Source: an uncultured Collinsella sp.
Lineage (GTDB): Bacteria; Actinomycetota; Coriobacteriia; Coriobacteriales; Coriobacteriaceae
NCBI GenBank assembly: GCA_958435945.1
Contig: CAUBIC010000001.1
Location: 444,324-508,323, forward strand
DNA length: 64,000 nt
Direction: 5' to 3'
In this document: piece by piece, positions 27,128 to 36,247 of the stretch
How the letters are laid out: the number at the start of each line of letters is the position of its first letter
Position numbering within the stretch: the stretch's first letter is position 1
Notes under the pieces: model-generated
Databases searched by the model: none
Told to the model about the DNA's origin: nothing
The model's input: only the letters and a program-made list of their open reading frames with translations
Translations under genes and position numbers: made by a program

Positions 27128-28498
27128 ATGGCGTCTGCCGATCGTTCCACGTTGTTTATCAATGCGACCGTCCTGGATGGTTCGGAACATATGGAGCCGC
27201 AGTCCGACATGGCCGTGGTCGTTGAGCGCGGCGTCATCACGTGGATGGGGCCGAGTGCTGTGGCGCAGGCGCCTGCAGGTGCCGAGGTCATCGACCTGGC
27301 AGGGGCGTATCTCATGCCAGGCCTCATCAATATGCATGTGCATCTGTGCGGTTCGGGCAAGCCGGTTTCGGCGGGCGATGCGGGCGCGCTGATGAAGAAG
27401 CTCGATAATCCCGTGGGGCGCGCCATCGTGCGCCACATTCTTAAGGGCAGCGCCCAACAACAGCTGGCAAGCGGCGTGACCACGGTGCGCGGCGCGGGCG
27501 ACCCGCTGTTTGCCGATCTGGCCGTGCGCGATGCTATCGATGCCGGCAAGTATCAAGGTCCTCGCCTGGTGGCGCCGGGAACGGGCGTCACGGTGCCGGG
27601 CGGCCATGGTGCGGGCTTGTTCGCCCAGGTGGCCAACAGTCCCGCCGAGGCAGCCGAACAGGTGCGCGACCTGTATGCGCGCGGTGCCGACGTCATTAAA
27701 CTGTTCGTAACGGGTGGCGTGTTCGACGCGACCGAGGTGGGCGAGCCGGGTGTGCTGCGTATGCCGGTGGAGGTTGCCGCGGCGGCGTGCAAGGCGGCGC
27801 ACGAGGTTGGCCTTCCTGTCATGGCTCATGTCGAGAGCACCGAAGGTGTGAAGGCCGCGCTTCAGGCCGGAGTTGACACGATTGAGCACGGCGCTCCGTT
27901 GACGCCCGAGATCCTGGAACTGTACCGCGGCGCCGCGGGTACGCAGCTCGAGGGACGTGCGCCGAGTGTGACCTGCACTATCAGCCCCGCGCTGCCGTTT
28001 GTGCTGCTCGATCCGGAGAAGACCCATTCGACCGACACGCAAAAGAAGAACGGCGACATCGTGTGCTCAGGCATTATCGAGAGTGCTCGTGCGGCGCTGA
28101 AAGCCGGTATCAAGGTAGGCCTGGGCACGGACTCGAGCTGCCCGTTTGTGACGCAGTACGACATGTGGCGTGAGGTGGCCTATTTTGCCAAGTATGTCGG
28201 CGTGAGCAACGCCTTCGCGCTGCATACGGCCACGCAGGTCAATGCCGAGCTGCTGGGACTGGGTGGCGAGACCGGCACAATCGAGTGCGGCAAGGCCGCC
28301 GATATCCTGATGACGCGCGAGAACCCGCTCGATGATCTGTGTGCGCTGCGTGAGCCAATGCACGTGATGTGCCGCGGCAACTTGGCGCGCAAGCTGAACG
28401 TGAAGCGTATCCCCGAGGTTGATAACGAGCTTGACGCGATTATGGCCATGCCTGCTGAGGCGCTGGCCGAGGAGCTTGCCCGCGACGGCGTGGCATAG
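27128..28498 (+). CDS. Metal-dependent amidohydrolase (imidazolonepropionase/prolidase-like)
   Basis: Predicted cytoplasmic hydrolase of the amidohydrolase superfamily, about 456 residues. The metal-binding start of the barrel is LMPGLINMHVHLCG (HxH). Later come GADVIKLFVTGG with a likely bridging Lys, LPVMAHVESTEGVKAALQAGVDTIEHG (two His), and GLGTDSSCPFV with the catalytic Asp. The N-terminal small beta domain ends at the strand before HxH. The nearest relatives by pattern are imidazolonepropionase-like and Xaa-Pro dipeptidase-like enzymes, so the substrate is open. ATG chosen by GAGGGAGGAG 6 bases upstream. Confidence 0.85.
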   Translation: MASADRSTLFINATVLDGSEHMEPQSDMAVVVERGVITWMGPSAVAQAPAGAEVIDLAGAYLMPGLINMHVHLCGSGKPVSAGDAGALMKKLDNPVGRAIVRHILKGSAQQQLASGVTTVRGAGDPLFADLAVRDAIDAGKYQGPRLVAPGTGVTVPGGHGAGLFAQVANSPAEAAEQVRDLYARGADVIKLFVTGGVFDATEVGEPGVLRMPVEVAAAACKAAHEVGLPVMAHVESTEGVKAALQAGVDTIEHGAPLTPEILELYRGAAGTQLEGRAPSVTCTISPALPFVLLDPEKTHSTDTQKKNGDIVCSGIIESARAALKAGIKVGLGTDSSCPFVTQYDMWREVAYFAKYVGVSNAFALHTATQVNAELLGLGGETGTIECGKAADILMTRENPLDDLCALREPMHVMCRGNLARKLNVKRIPEVDNELDAIMAMPAEALAEELARDGVA

Positions 28499-28502
28499 GT
28501 GT

Positions 28503-28569
28503 GGCAAGGGGACGGTCCCTTTGCCATAATCAAAAAAGCCGAGGTCTCAGCGCGAGGCCTCGGCTTTTT
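28503..28569 (+). terminator. Two hairpins ending in a terminator
   Basis: GGCAAGGGGAC/GTCCCTTTGCC-type hairpin (28503-28525), then AAAAAGCCGAGG paired with CCTCGGCTTTTT (28533-28569). The second can serve both the amidohydrolase and the convergent gene. Confidence 0.8.
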
Positions 28570-28588
28570 CTGTCCCATGGTATGGCGG

Positions 28589-29062
28589 CTACGAGCGCGT
28601 CTCCATCTTGGCGTGGCACTTGGGGCAGGTGACGCGGATCTTGCCTTTGCCCTTGGGGACGGAGAGCATCTGGCCGCAGTTGGGGCACTTGAGATATGCC
28701 GTGGTCTTGCGACCCTTCCACATCTTCTTGGCCGTGCGCTTGGCACGCTCAAAGTCTTCCTTGCTCGTTCCGGCCGCGCGTGAGGTGCTGGCCGCTGCGG
28801 CCCCGCCGCCCAAGCTGGCGACGAACTTGCCCAAGCCGGGAACATTGGCAGTTGCGGCGACAAAGGTCTCGTTCTCCTTGCGACGTGCATCGATGTTTTT
28901 GGACAGGCCGCGCAGCACGCCAATTACGATGACGGCGATGGCGATCCAGCTGAGCCACTGGATGCGGGCTATCGATCCGATCATCGCGATGATGATGCCG
29001 GCAAAACCCATTACGATGGTGAGCTCGTCAGCGCCATTGCGACCCTTCATAAAGTCATTCAT
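28589..29062 (-). CDS. Small membrane protein with C-terminal zinc ribbon
   Basis: Predicted 157-residue protein with two hydrophobic helices near the N-terminus (IVMGFAGIIIAMIGSIARI, WIAIAVIVIGVLRGL), a basic linker, and a C-terminal zinc ribbon (YLKCPNCGQMLSVPKGKGKIRVTCPKCHAKMETRS). Function unknown; similar zinc-ribbon membrane proteins are common in Coriobacteriia. The ATG at 29062 has AAAGG upstream. Confidence 0.75.
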   Translation of the reverse strand: MNDFMKGRNGADELTIVMGFAGIIIAMIGSIARIQWLSWIAIAVIVIGVLRGLSKNIDARRKENETFVAATANVPGLGKFVASLGGGAAAASTSRAAGTSKEDFERAKRTAKKMWKGRKTTAYLKCPNCGQMLSVPKGKGKIRVTCPKCHAKMETRS

Positions 29063-29116
29063 GCAAATTGCCTTTCGTTCGATATGCTGCACGCCTTTAT
29101 ACCCGATTTAGAGCAA

Positions 29117-29164
29117 GGGGGACAGGTTAATCTACACCAATGCGGTGCAAACATACCTGTCCCC
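29117..29164. repeat. GGGGACAGGT dispersed hairpin, copy 1
   Basis: GGGGACAGGT and ACCTGTCCCC close the hairpin; inside are CACC and GGTG. The pattern GGTTAATCT-CACC...GGTGCAAACA recurs at 40418-40464. A partial copy follows to 29205. Confidence 0.7.
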
Positions 29165-29208
29165 GGAACACCAAGACGGTGTAAAGAAGTCTGTCCCCAA
29201 TGCCCCAA

Positions 29209-29481
29209 TTACTTGGAGAGCTTGTCGACAACGTGTTCGATCTCGGCGAGCTTGGCGGCCTTTAGGTCTTCGTCGCCCGATTCGATTGCCGAAGTCACGC
29301 AGCCCTCGATATGCGCCTTGAGCACGTCGGCGTTAATGCGCGCGAGGAGTGCCTGCGTGGCCATGAGCTGCGTGGAAATATCGACGCAATATCGGTCCTC
29401 ATCGACCATCCGCAAGATGCCGTCGATCTGGCCGCGCGCCGTCTTGAGCATGCGGGTCACCGATTTGTGGTCTGCCATCAT
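29209..29481 (-). CDS. csoR: CsoR family copper-sensing repressor
   Basis: Small all-helical DNA-binding repressor that lets go of DNA when it binds Cu(I). The 90 residues carry the family core SVTRMLKTARGQIDGILRMVDEDRYCVDISTQL and AHIEGCV. Metal ligands Cys32, His57 and Cys61 are all present, which fits copper sensing rather than the nickel or sulfide branches. It is downstream of copA and copZ on the same strand, so it probably represses the group including itself. A candidate operator lies before copA at 32432. Confidence 0.93.
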   Translation of the reverse strand: MMADHKSVTRMLKTARGQIDGILRMVDEDRYCVDISTQLMATQALLARINADVLKAHIEGCVTSAIESGDEDLKAAKLAEIEHVVDKLSK

Positions 29482-29525
29482 GGCGGGTCCTCGTTTCTGG
29501 TCAGTCTTCCAAATACCCCGCCCTC

Positions 29526-29592
29526 AGTTGCGGTGGAATAGTTCCTGTTTTAGCGCCTCAAGCCTTCAAACAGGAACTATTTCACCGCTACT
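29526..29592. repeat. 67-nt dispersed palindromic repeat, copy 3
   Basis: Ends AGTTGCGGTGGAATA and CTATTTCACCGCTACT. The inner stem GTTCCTGTTT/AAACAGGAAC is perfect here. It lies between csoR and copZ. Confidence 0.85.
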
Positions 29593-29667
29593 TCTGAAGG
29601 GTTGGTTGAGTGGCGGTTGCTGAGCGGCTATGTCAGCCGGCAGTGGTGCCTGTTGGTGCGGCAGCTG

Positions 29668-29889
29668 CTACGCGGCGGCCACGGACAGGGCGTGGAACTT
29701 CTCGCCCGCGGCCTCGACGGCGGCGGCGAGCTGCTCGGCGGTCACGGTGTCGGCGCACTCCACCTGGACGGTCTGGGTCTCGTGATCGGCGTCGGCGTCG
29801 GTCACGCCGGCAACGTTGAGCAGCGCAGTCTCGACGGTGGCATCGCAGTGGCCGCACATGAGGCCGGAAGTCTTGATTGTGTATCGCAT
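29668..29889 (-). CDS. copZ: Copper chaperone CopZ (HMA domain)
   Basis: Single heavy-metal-associated domain of 73 residues that carries Cu(I) in the cytoplasm. The metal loop is SGLMCGHCDATVETAL (CxxC), followed by the normal beta-alpha-beta pattern (VAGVTDADADHETQTVQVE, AAAVEAAG). The start at 29889 has AGAGAGGAA upstream. It lies between copA and csoR on the same strand, a usual copper operon order. Confidence 0.9.
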   Translation of the reverse strand: MRYTIKTSGLMCGHCDATVETALLNVAGVTDADADHETQTVQVECADTVTAEQLAAAVEAAGEKFHALSVAAA

Positions 29890-30036
29890 AGGTATTCCTC
29901 TCTGTTGCGTCGGCTTTCCCAGGCACCCGACCTTGACCTTCAAGCCGTCGCTCGCGTATCAAAGTACGCGTCGCTCCTCTTTCAGGTCAATCTCGGGCAT
30001 CTGGAAAACCCGTTCTAAATGGACTTGATGGTGAGC

Positions 30037-32379
30037 CTATTTTGCCACTTTAGGCTTAAAGGATTTCAGGCGCAGCGCATTGCTTACGACGCAGACGCTC
30101 GACAGACTCATCGCCGCGGCGCCAAACATCGGCGAGAGCTGCCATCCGGTGAGCGGGAAGAACACGCCCGCCGCCAGCGGAATGCCGATGCCGTTGTAGA
30201 ACAGCGCCCAGAACAAGTCCTGCTTAATGTTGCGAATCGTGGCGCGCGAAAGCTCGATGGCGCGGGCGACGTCCATGAGGTCGCTGCGCATGAGCACCAC
30301 ATCTGCCCCCTCCTTGGCGATGTCGGCGCCGGTGCCGATCGCAAGGCCCACGTCGGCGCGCGCCAGGGCGGGGGAGTCGTTGATGCCGTCGCCCACCATG
30401 GCGACCTTGCTGCCCGCATCCTGCAGCTCGCGCACGTGGCGCTCCTTGTCGGCGGGGAGGACGTCGGCGATGACCTGTTCACTGCTCAGCCCCACGCGGC
30501 GGGCGATGGCCTCGGCCGTCACACGGTTGTCGCCGGTGAGCATGCGCACGTCGACGCCGAGCTTGCGGAGCGCGGCGATGGCCTCGGCGCTCGTCTCTTT
30601 GACCTCGTCAGCCACGGCGATGGTACCGACGAGCTCGCCGTTCTTGGCAAAGAACAGCGGCGTCTTGCCTTCGGCGGCAAATTGCTCGGCAAGACCCGCG
30701 GGCACGGTAACGCCCAGCTCGTCCATCAGGCGTACGTTGCCGGCTGCAATGGTGTTTTGCCCCTCGCGCGCCGTCACGCCACGACCGGGCACGGCGGCAA
30801 AGTCCTCGACCATGCGCGCGACAATTCCGCGCGCCTCGCACTCGGCCATAATCGCCTCGGCCAGCGGGTGCTCGCTTGAGCGCTCCAACGCGGCGGCCAG
30901 CTTGAGCAGCGCCTTTTCGCTCATGGCGGGCGAGCCGTCGGCGCGCGTGGCTACCACGATATCGGTCACGGCGGGCTTACCGCGGGTGACCGTGCCCGTC
31001 TTATCGAGCACCACGGTGCCCACGCTGCGCAGGTTCTCCAGCGCCTCGGCGCTCTTGAACAGAATGCCCATCTCAGCGCCCTTGCCGGTGCCTACCATAA
31101 TGGCGACGGGCGTGGCCAGGCCGAGCGCGCACGGACAACTGATCACCAGCACGGCCACGGCGGAGGTGAGTGCCTCGTTCACGCTGCCGGTCAGTGCCAT
31201 CCACGCCACAAAGGTCACGGCCGAGATCACGAACACCACGGGCACGAACACGCCGGCGACTTTGTCGGCCATGCGGGCGATGGGCGCCTTGGTGGCGTTG
31301 GCGTCCTCGACGAGCTGGATAATCTTGGCGAGCGACGTGTCGGCACCTACACGCGTGGCGCGGAAGGTAAACGAGCCGGTGCGGTTGACGGTGGCGGCGT
31401 TGACGGTGTCGCCGGCGGTCTTTTCCACGGGGATGGACTCGCCGGTGAGCGCACTCTCGTCCACGGCCGAGCTGCCCTCGAGCACCACGCCATCGACGGA
31501 GATGGACTCGCCGGGGCGTACGCGCAGGACCTGGCCGGGAAGGATGTTGTCAACGTCGACGGTGGTCTCGCTGCCGTCCTCTGCCACGACGGTCGCGGTC
31601 TTGGGTGCCAGGTCGATCAGTGCCTCGATGGCGCCGCCGGTTTTGGACTTGCTGCGCGTCTCGAGGTATTTGCCCACGGTGACGAGCGACAGGATGGTGC
31701 CGGCGCTCTCAAAATAGAGGTTGTCCATGCTCGTCATCATGGCCTCGTGGACCTGACCCGCGGCTAGCTGGTCGGCCATGATGAACATGGCGTAGAGCGA
31801 CCAGGCGACGGAAGCGGTGGCGCCCACGGCGATGAGGGCGTCCATGGTGGGCGCGCCGTGCGCGAGCGATTTAAACCCGTTGATAAAGTACGCGTCGTTG
31901 ACATAGACGATGGGGATGAGCAGGACGAGCTCGGTGAGGGCGAGCGTCATGCTGTGGGTATGGTCGGTGAAGATACCAGGCAGCGGCCAGCCGAGCATGT
32001 GCCCCATGCCTATGTAGAACAGCGGGATGAGGAATACGATCGAGACGATGAGGCGGGTGCGCATGGCAGAGGCGGCGGTCTCCAGCTTTTTGGTCGGCGA
32101 CTCCATGTGGGCGGCGCCGGACCTGGCTTGTGCGCCTTCGCTTGAGCCGGCGGCACCGGTGCCCGCATCGACGAGTGAGGCCGAGTAACCCGCGCGGTCG
32201 ACGGCGGTGCAGATATCGTCGGGGGAGACCTGCGCGGGGTCGTAGTCGACCATCATGGAACCGGCGAGCAGGTTGACCGCGACGCTTTGGACGCCGTCGA
32301 GTTTGCTTACGGCGCGGTCCACGTGCGCCTGGCAGGCGGCGCATGTCATGCCGCCCACGTCGAACTTATCTTGAGCCAT
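30037..32379 (-). CDS. copA: Copper-exporting P1B-type ATPase CopA
   Basis: Cu(I) export pump in the cytoplasmic membrane, 780 residues. One N-terminal metal-binding domain carries GMTCAAC (residues 10-16). The membrane metal site is CPC (415-417, SCPCALGLATP), the phosphorylation motif DKTGTVTRG begins at 459, and GDGINDSPALARADVGLAIG forms the hinge. The actuator motif appears as DESALTGESIPVEK. Complete. It is first in copA-copZ-csoR, read from the promoter region at 32427. Confidence 0.96.
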   Translation of the reverse strand: MAQDKFDVGGMTCAACQAHVDRAVSKLDGVQSVAVNLLAGSMMVDYDPAQVSPDDICTAVDRAGYSASLVDAGTGAAGSSEGAQARSGAAHMESPTKKLETAASAMRTRLIVSIVFLIPLFYIGMGHMLGWPLPGIFTDHTHSMTLALTELVLLIPIVYVNDAYFINGFKSLAHGAPTMDALIAVGATASVAWSLYAMFIMADQLAAGQVHEAMMTSMDNLYFESAGTILSLVTVGKYLETRSKSKTGGAIEALIDLAPKTATVVAEDGSETTVDVDNILPGQVLRVRPGESISVDGVVLEGSSAVDESALTGESIPVEKTAGDTVNAATVNRTGSFTFRATRVGADTSLAKIIQLVEDANATKAPIARMADKVAGVFVPVVFVISAVTFVAWMALTGSVNEALTSAVAVLVISCPCALGLATPVAIMVGTGKGAEMGILFKSAEALENLRSVGTVVLDKTGTVTRGKPAVTDIVVATRADGSPAMSEKALLKLAAALERSSEHPLAEAIMAECEARGIVARMVEDFAAVPGRGVTAREGQNTIAAGNVRLMDELGVTVPAGLAEQFAAEGKTPLFFAKNGELVGTIAVADEVKETSAEAIAALRKLGVDVRMLTGDNRVTAEAIARRVGLSSEQVIADVLPADKERHVRELQDAGSKVAMVGDGINDSPALARADVGLAIGTGADIAKEGADVVLMRSDLMDVARAIELSRATIRNIKQDLFWALFYNGIGIPLAAGVFFPLTGWQLSPMFGAAAMSLSSVCVVSNALRLKSFKPKVAK

Positions 32380-32529
32380 GGCTTCTCCTTTCTGTGGTTC
32401 GGTGTTGGAATTGTTAACCTGCCGATACTATACACCCATACCCCCTGGGGGTGTCTAGTACAGAGAATATATATGAGATTTCGCTACAGATGAGGGTAGT
32501 TGGTTGGCCGATGGACCGTCCAACCAATC
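32380..32529. other. copA promoter region
   Basis: The 150 bases between copA and array E hold the copA promoter and operator described separately. The rest is AT-rich. Confidence 0.55.
32427..32457 (-). promoter_or_regulatory. copA promoter with candidate copper-regulator operator
   Basis: On the minus strand TAGACA and TATAGT are 19 bases apart. Between them lies the palindrome ACACCC-ata-CCCCCTGGGGG-TGT. The GC palindrome with flanking AT resembles CsoR sites; a 19-base spacer is also what MerR-type activators use. Confidence 0.55.
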
Positions 32530-32986
32530 ATCTCAATCTGTAACGTCTGGACCGGTTTTTGAACCATAGCTGTTACAGATTTAGACGAACATTTCGGCCG
32601 AAAACTAACGTCTCGATCTGTAACATCTAGACCCCGGTTTGCCGAGTATTTGTTACAGATCAAGACAAACAGTTGGCAGGAAACTCAATGTCTCAATCTG
32701 TAACATCTGGCAGGAAATATGACCTCTAACTGTTACAGATCGAGACGGACCGCCCGCGGTCAACTCAAATGTCTCGTTCTGTAACATCTAGAGAGGTTTT
32801 TACCCCTTACTGTTACAGATTGAGATGTTGTCTCGCGGGGCTGGGGTTTGTCTCGTTCTGTAACAACTGGACCCCGTTTTACCGAGTAGATGTTACAGAT
32901 CGAGACAAACCATCCAGGCCAATCTGAACGTCTCGATCTGTAACATTTAGACCGGTTTTTGGGTTCTAACTGTTACAGATCAAGAC
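32530..32986. repeat. Palindrome array E: six units, period 80
   Basis: Units start at 32530, 32610, 32690, 32771, 32850 and 32930. Five are 57 nt with 23-nt linkers; the fourth is 56 nt with a 24-nt linker before it, so the 80-nt period is kept. The largest array in the window, between copA and the kinase gene. Confidence 0.95.
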
Positions 32987-33028
32987 AATTGCCGGGGAGG
33001 GGTCCCGTCACGGCAAGACGCCCGCCGC

Positions 33029-35113
33029 CTAGATGCAGAATCCAGGAATCACGCAGGTTCGCTTGTTTGGCTTTTCCGCAGGCGTTGCGTACGTAAAGAC
33101 GTCGCCGTCGCGTCCCACGCGGTTCATATAGAGTATGCCTTCGCTCTCCGATGTGTCGGGACTCGCCGTTCGTTCCCACCAACAGGTGTCCTTGCCCTTC
33201 CACTGGCGAACCAACGTCTCGTTCGTGGAATACGGGCTTACCTTGAGCTCGCGGAAGAGCTGATACTCCTTGCCCTCGCCGTTGTAGATGTCTGCCAGGT
33301 AGTGATAGTCCTCGGTAAACGAATCGGGCGGTTGCGTACCGCACAGCTCGACCATGGCGGGCAGCCAAAGGGTTGCGGGCAACTCGCTCAGGCACGATGC
33401 GCTGTTGGCGGTGCCCACATTGTTCGAGACCTTCTTGACCCCTTTAATGAGTGCGCGCAACTCGTTGGGCAGCAGCTTAAGGCCGTCGCCGTTGAGCCAT
33501 TCCCGCAGCTCGCAATCTGCCCAGCCGGCGCTCGGCGGTTCAGCCGCAGCGTTGCGCTCGGCAATACCCGCATCGAACATAAACGTCAGCCCGGCCTTGC
33601 CCGTACCGTCTAGAAGCTCGTCGTGGCGGATACCCACAAGCTGCGCGCCAACCTGCAGCCCGTTGGTGAGCGTGACACGCTTGGTACACGGATAGGGGAT
33701 ATGCCCATCGGCATCGAGCAGATGATAGCGCTTGGCAATCTCGCGTGCCTCGCTACGGGTCTCGGCGGCCTTAATCTTGAGCGAAATCTCCTGCAGCTGA
33801 TCCCAGGTGTAGTCGTCAAGCGAACCGCGGATGCCGTCAAGGTAGTCGGGGATGCCAAAGCCATGGGTTGCCGCCCCGATAACGCTGAGCCCCGCAACGG
33901 CTGCGATAGCGCCGCCGATAATAAAGCGGCGGCGGGTCATGGCATCGTGGCGGGCCTGATTCAGGATCTCTCGTGCGCGCTCGCCGGCGACGTCGACCTT
34001 AAGGTGCGTGCCAGAATCGATATCAATTGCGGCCTCGTCTCCTGCACCTTCGCGGCCTTCGGATTCGGCGTCGGTGAGGTATGCCGAGAGCACCTCGAGC
34101 ATCTGCTGCTCGGTGGGACGATCGCACTGCTCGACTGAGAGACCCTTCATGATGATCTGGACGAGCGCCTCATCGCCCTCGCAGCGCGGCTCGAGCGGTG
34201 CCGGCTTGGTCTTGGTCTTTACGAGATAGAACGAGCCGGTTGCAGCGGCGTCCGTCGACTCAAAGTCAAACGGTTTGCGACCGCTGTAGAGCTGGTACAG
34301 AATGCTCGAAAGCGCATAGACGTCGATTGCCGGCGAACGGCGAAGGGCCGCGATGCCTTCGATATCCTGCGTGAGCATCTCGGGCGCGGCGTATGCGGGC
34401 GTGGCAAAACGCCAGATGTCGGCGCGCCGGGTGATCGTGTCGTCGCCGAGAGCCATGGTCGCGGAGCCCATGTCGATGAGGCAGGGGTCAAAGGAACAAT
34501 CAGCAATCTGCTGCTCGAGCGTTCGGCTGGTGGTGCGGAACATGATATTGGCAGGCGACAGGTCGCGATGGATGACCGGATTCACGAGGCCTTGGGTCAT
34601 CAAGAGCGCACGAAGCACGGCGTTTCCGACGGCGGCGACCATCTGGGTGGTCAGCCCGCCCGAGGCGTCGTGCGGAAGCAGGGGCAGCGCCTGCTTGAGC
34701 GAGGTGCCCTCGACCCACTCCATGAGGATGAGAGGGTCATCCTCGCACGATCCGTAGCCATAGACGCGCGGAAATCCGCGCAGGTGCGAGACGGTACACA
34801 GATGACGGTACTCCTCGAACAGCGCGGCGGTGCTGGCCAGGTGCGCTGCCGATTGCTCGGCGGAGCGGTCGGGGGCTTGGCCGGAAAGGATAGCGTTGTC
34901 CTTGAGCAGCTTGACGGCAAAGACCTCGCCGCTCGTGTTGGTCGCGCGCAGCACGTGCCCGATGTTGCCGTTGTTGCGGTGGGCCGTCTGGAGAATAAGC
35001 GTCATAAACCGACGTTTGGCGTCGTCCTCGGCGCTGGGGTCGACCGCCACGGCGGTATCGAACGTATCGAGACGGATGAGTTTGTCGCCATAGGCGCTAT
35101 CGGTAGTATCCAT
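33029..35113 (-). CDS. Membrane serine/threonine protein kinase
   Basis: Eukaryotic-type kinase of about 694 residues. Kinase residues are visible: Lys in EVFAVKLLKD (~68), the catalytic loop VIHRDLSPANIMF (~181-191), and AYAAPEM. The metal motif is DMG (LIDMGSA), not DFG. After the kinase domain come an acidic linker, one transmembrane helix (RRRFIIGGAIAAVAGLSVIGAATHG, ~395-418) and a ~280-residue outer part with the look of DUF6273-type modules (LREWLNGDG, LLPNELRALIKGVKKVS, WLPAMVELCGT). The start at 35113 has AAAGGAA upstream. The FHA gene just upstream is a likely partner. Confidence 0.85.
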   Translation of the reverse strand: MDTTDSAYGDKLIRLDTFDTAVAVDPSAEDDAKRRFMTLILQTAHRNNGNIGHVLRATNTSGEVFAVKLLKDNAILSGQAPDRSAEQSAAHLASTAALFEEYRHLCTVSHLRGFPRVYGYGSCEDDPLILMEWVEGTSLKQALPLLPHDASGGLTTQMVAAVGNAVLRALLMTQGLVNPVIHRDLSPANIMFRTTSRTLEQQIADCSFDPCLIDMGSATMALGDDTITRRADIWRFATPAYAAPEMLTQDIEGIAALRRSPAIDVYALSSILYQLYSGRKPFDFESTDAAATGSFYLVKTKTKPAPLEPRCEGDEALVQIIMKGLSVEQCDRPTEQQMLEVLSAYLTDAESEGREGAGDEAAIDIDSGTHLKVDVAGERAREILNQARHDAMTRRRFIIGGAIAAVAGLSVIGAATHGFGIPDYLDGIRGSLDDYTWDQLQEISLKIKAAETRSEAREIAKRYHLLDADGHIPYPCTKRVTLTNGLQVGAQLVGIRHDELLDGTGKAGLTFMFDAGIAERNAAAEPPSAGWADCELREWLNGDGLKLLPNELRALIKGVKKVSNNVGTANSASCLSELPATLWLPAMVELCGTQPPDSFTEDYHYLADIYNGEGKEYQLFRELKVSPYSTNETLVRQWKGKDTCWWERTASPDTSESEGILYMNRVGRDGDVFTYATPAEKPNKRTCVIPGFCI

Positions 35114-35284
35114 GGCGTTCCTTTGTCTGGCATGGGTTGCCGCACGTATACGCGAGCAGTGCGGATATCGGTAAAGTACCATGATAGCCGCACCGCCCAC
35201 GTATACCGCTGAGCATTGTCGTTTACGACGCAGAAGGTAGAAGACGAAAGACGGACGGCGACCGTCTTCCGATCGCCGTCCGCG

Positions 35285-36247
35285 CTAGTCCACAATGACA
35301 AGGAATGTCGTGTAGAGACCCAGATGGAGCCTGTCGCTGTTTTCGATTTCCACTGGGGGATAGATCTTGCCAGGCTCGCGTTGGTCGCGCGGCGGCTCAA
35401 TCACAATATCGCCGTCACCCGCGCCCGATTCGAGCACTGTGCCGTTGGTCGACCCAAGGCCCTGGGCGTACCAGTGCTCACCCTCAAGCCAAATGCGAAG
35501 ATGCTCGCGCGATGCGTCGGCGCCCACATCGGTGATGCTGGGCGAGGTTTTGGGCAAAGAACCAATCACGGTGCCGCGCGGATCGCGTGTGAGGGGATGG
35601 ATTTGCATGCCGGCGCAGTTGTCGGCATGGGTTCTGAGCAGACCGAGGTTGGGGGCGACGGTGCGCGGCTGCTCCAGGCTGCTCATAAAGCCACGTCCGA
35701 CGGTAGTTTCGGTGGTGCCAAAGTGCTCGCCCGTCTTGCTGTCGCAAAAGCGCTCGACGGTGGCCACGCCCTGAACGGGATCGGCGAGCGCCCCCGTTGC
35801 CACAAAGAGCATAAGGTAAAGCGTGCTTTTCTCGCGCACGGCATTGCCGTCAAAGTTGTCGATGCGATTGAGGGCATTTGCATATAGGCGGCTGTCCAGC
35901 TTGTAGCTGGCGAGAGCCGACATCATTTCGTTGGCGGCCGGACCGCGATAGTGCTCGGCGATTGCCCGATAGGCGGACTCGCCGCCGCCGAGCTTGCTGC
36001 AGATTGCCGAGGAAAGGTTGAGCGTGGTGACGGTAAAGTCGCTGTAGATGGAGGGCGCGCACTGGTCAGGCTTGCGATGGACGATGTAACGGGTGAGATA
36101 CGAGCGGTTGGAAGAGCATTTCTCGAGCAGGGTACTGCCGAGATAAGAGTTTCCGTTGATAAGCATTCGGGCGATCTCGAGATGTTTAAGACCGCCGAAC
36201 GAGCGAATATCGTTATAGAGGACCGAGCAAGGCGTCTCTGCTGCCAC
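35285..36247 (-). CDS. FHA-domain protein
   Basis: About 320 residues. The C-terminal ~110 form an FHA domain that binds phospho-threonine: RGTVIGSLPKTSPSITDVGADASREHLRIWLEGEHWYAQGLGSTNGTVL, with the Arg-Glu-His and Ser-Thr-Asn-Gly features. The N-terminal ~200 residues are helical and not recognised. A GTG start at 36247 is supported by a perfect AAAGGAGGT; an ATG further up is weaker. It is followed by the kinase gene on the same strand, 171 bases away, which suggests a kinase and its phospho-reader. Confidence 0.85.
   Translation of the reverse strand: MAAETPCSVLYNDIRSFGGLKHLEIARMLINGNSYLGSTLLEKCSSNRSYLTRYIVHRKPDQCAPSIYSDFTVTTLNLSSAICSKLGGGESAYRAIAEHYRGPAANEMMSALASYKLDSRLYANALNRIDNFDGNAVREKSTLYLMLFVATGALADPVQGVATVERFCDSKTGEHFGTTETTVGRGFMSSLEQPRTVAPNLGLLRTHADNCAGMQIHPLTRDPRGTVIGSLPKTSPSITDVGADASREHLRIWLEGEHWYAQGLGSTNGTVLESGAGDGDIVIEPPRDQREPGKIYPPVEIENSDRLHLGLYTTFLVIVD

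Noticed and set aside
25358..32986. CRISPR array reading of the 57-nt/80-nt arrays
   Set aside because: Arms alternate in orientation, linkers and loops are related rather than unique, and there are no cas genes. A palindrome array is the better description.
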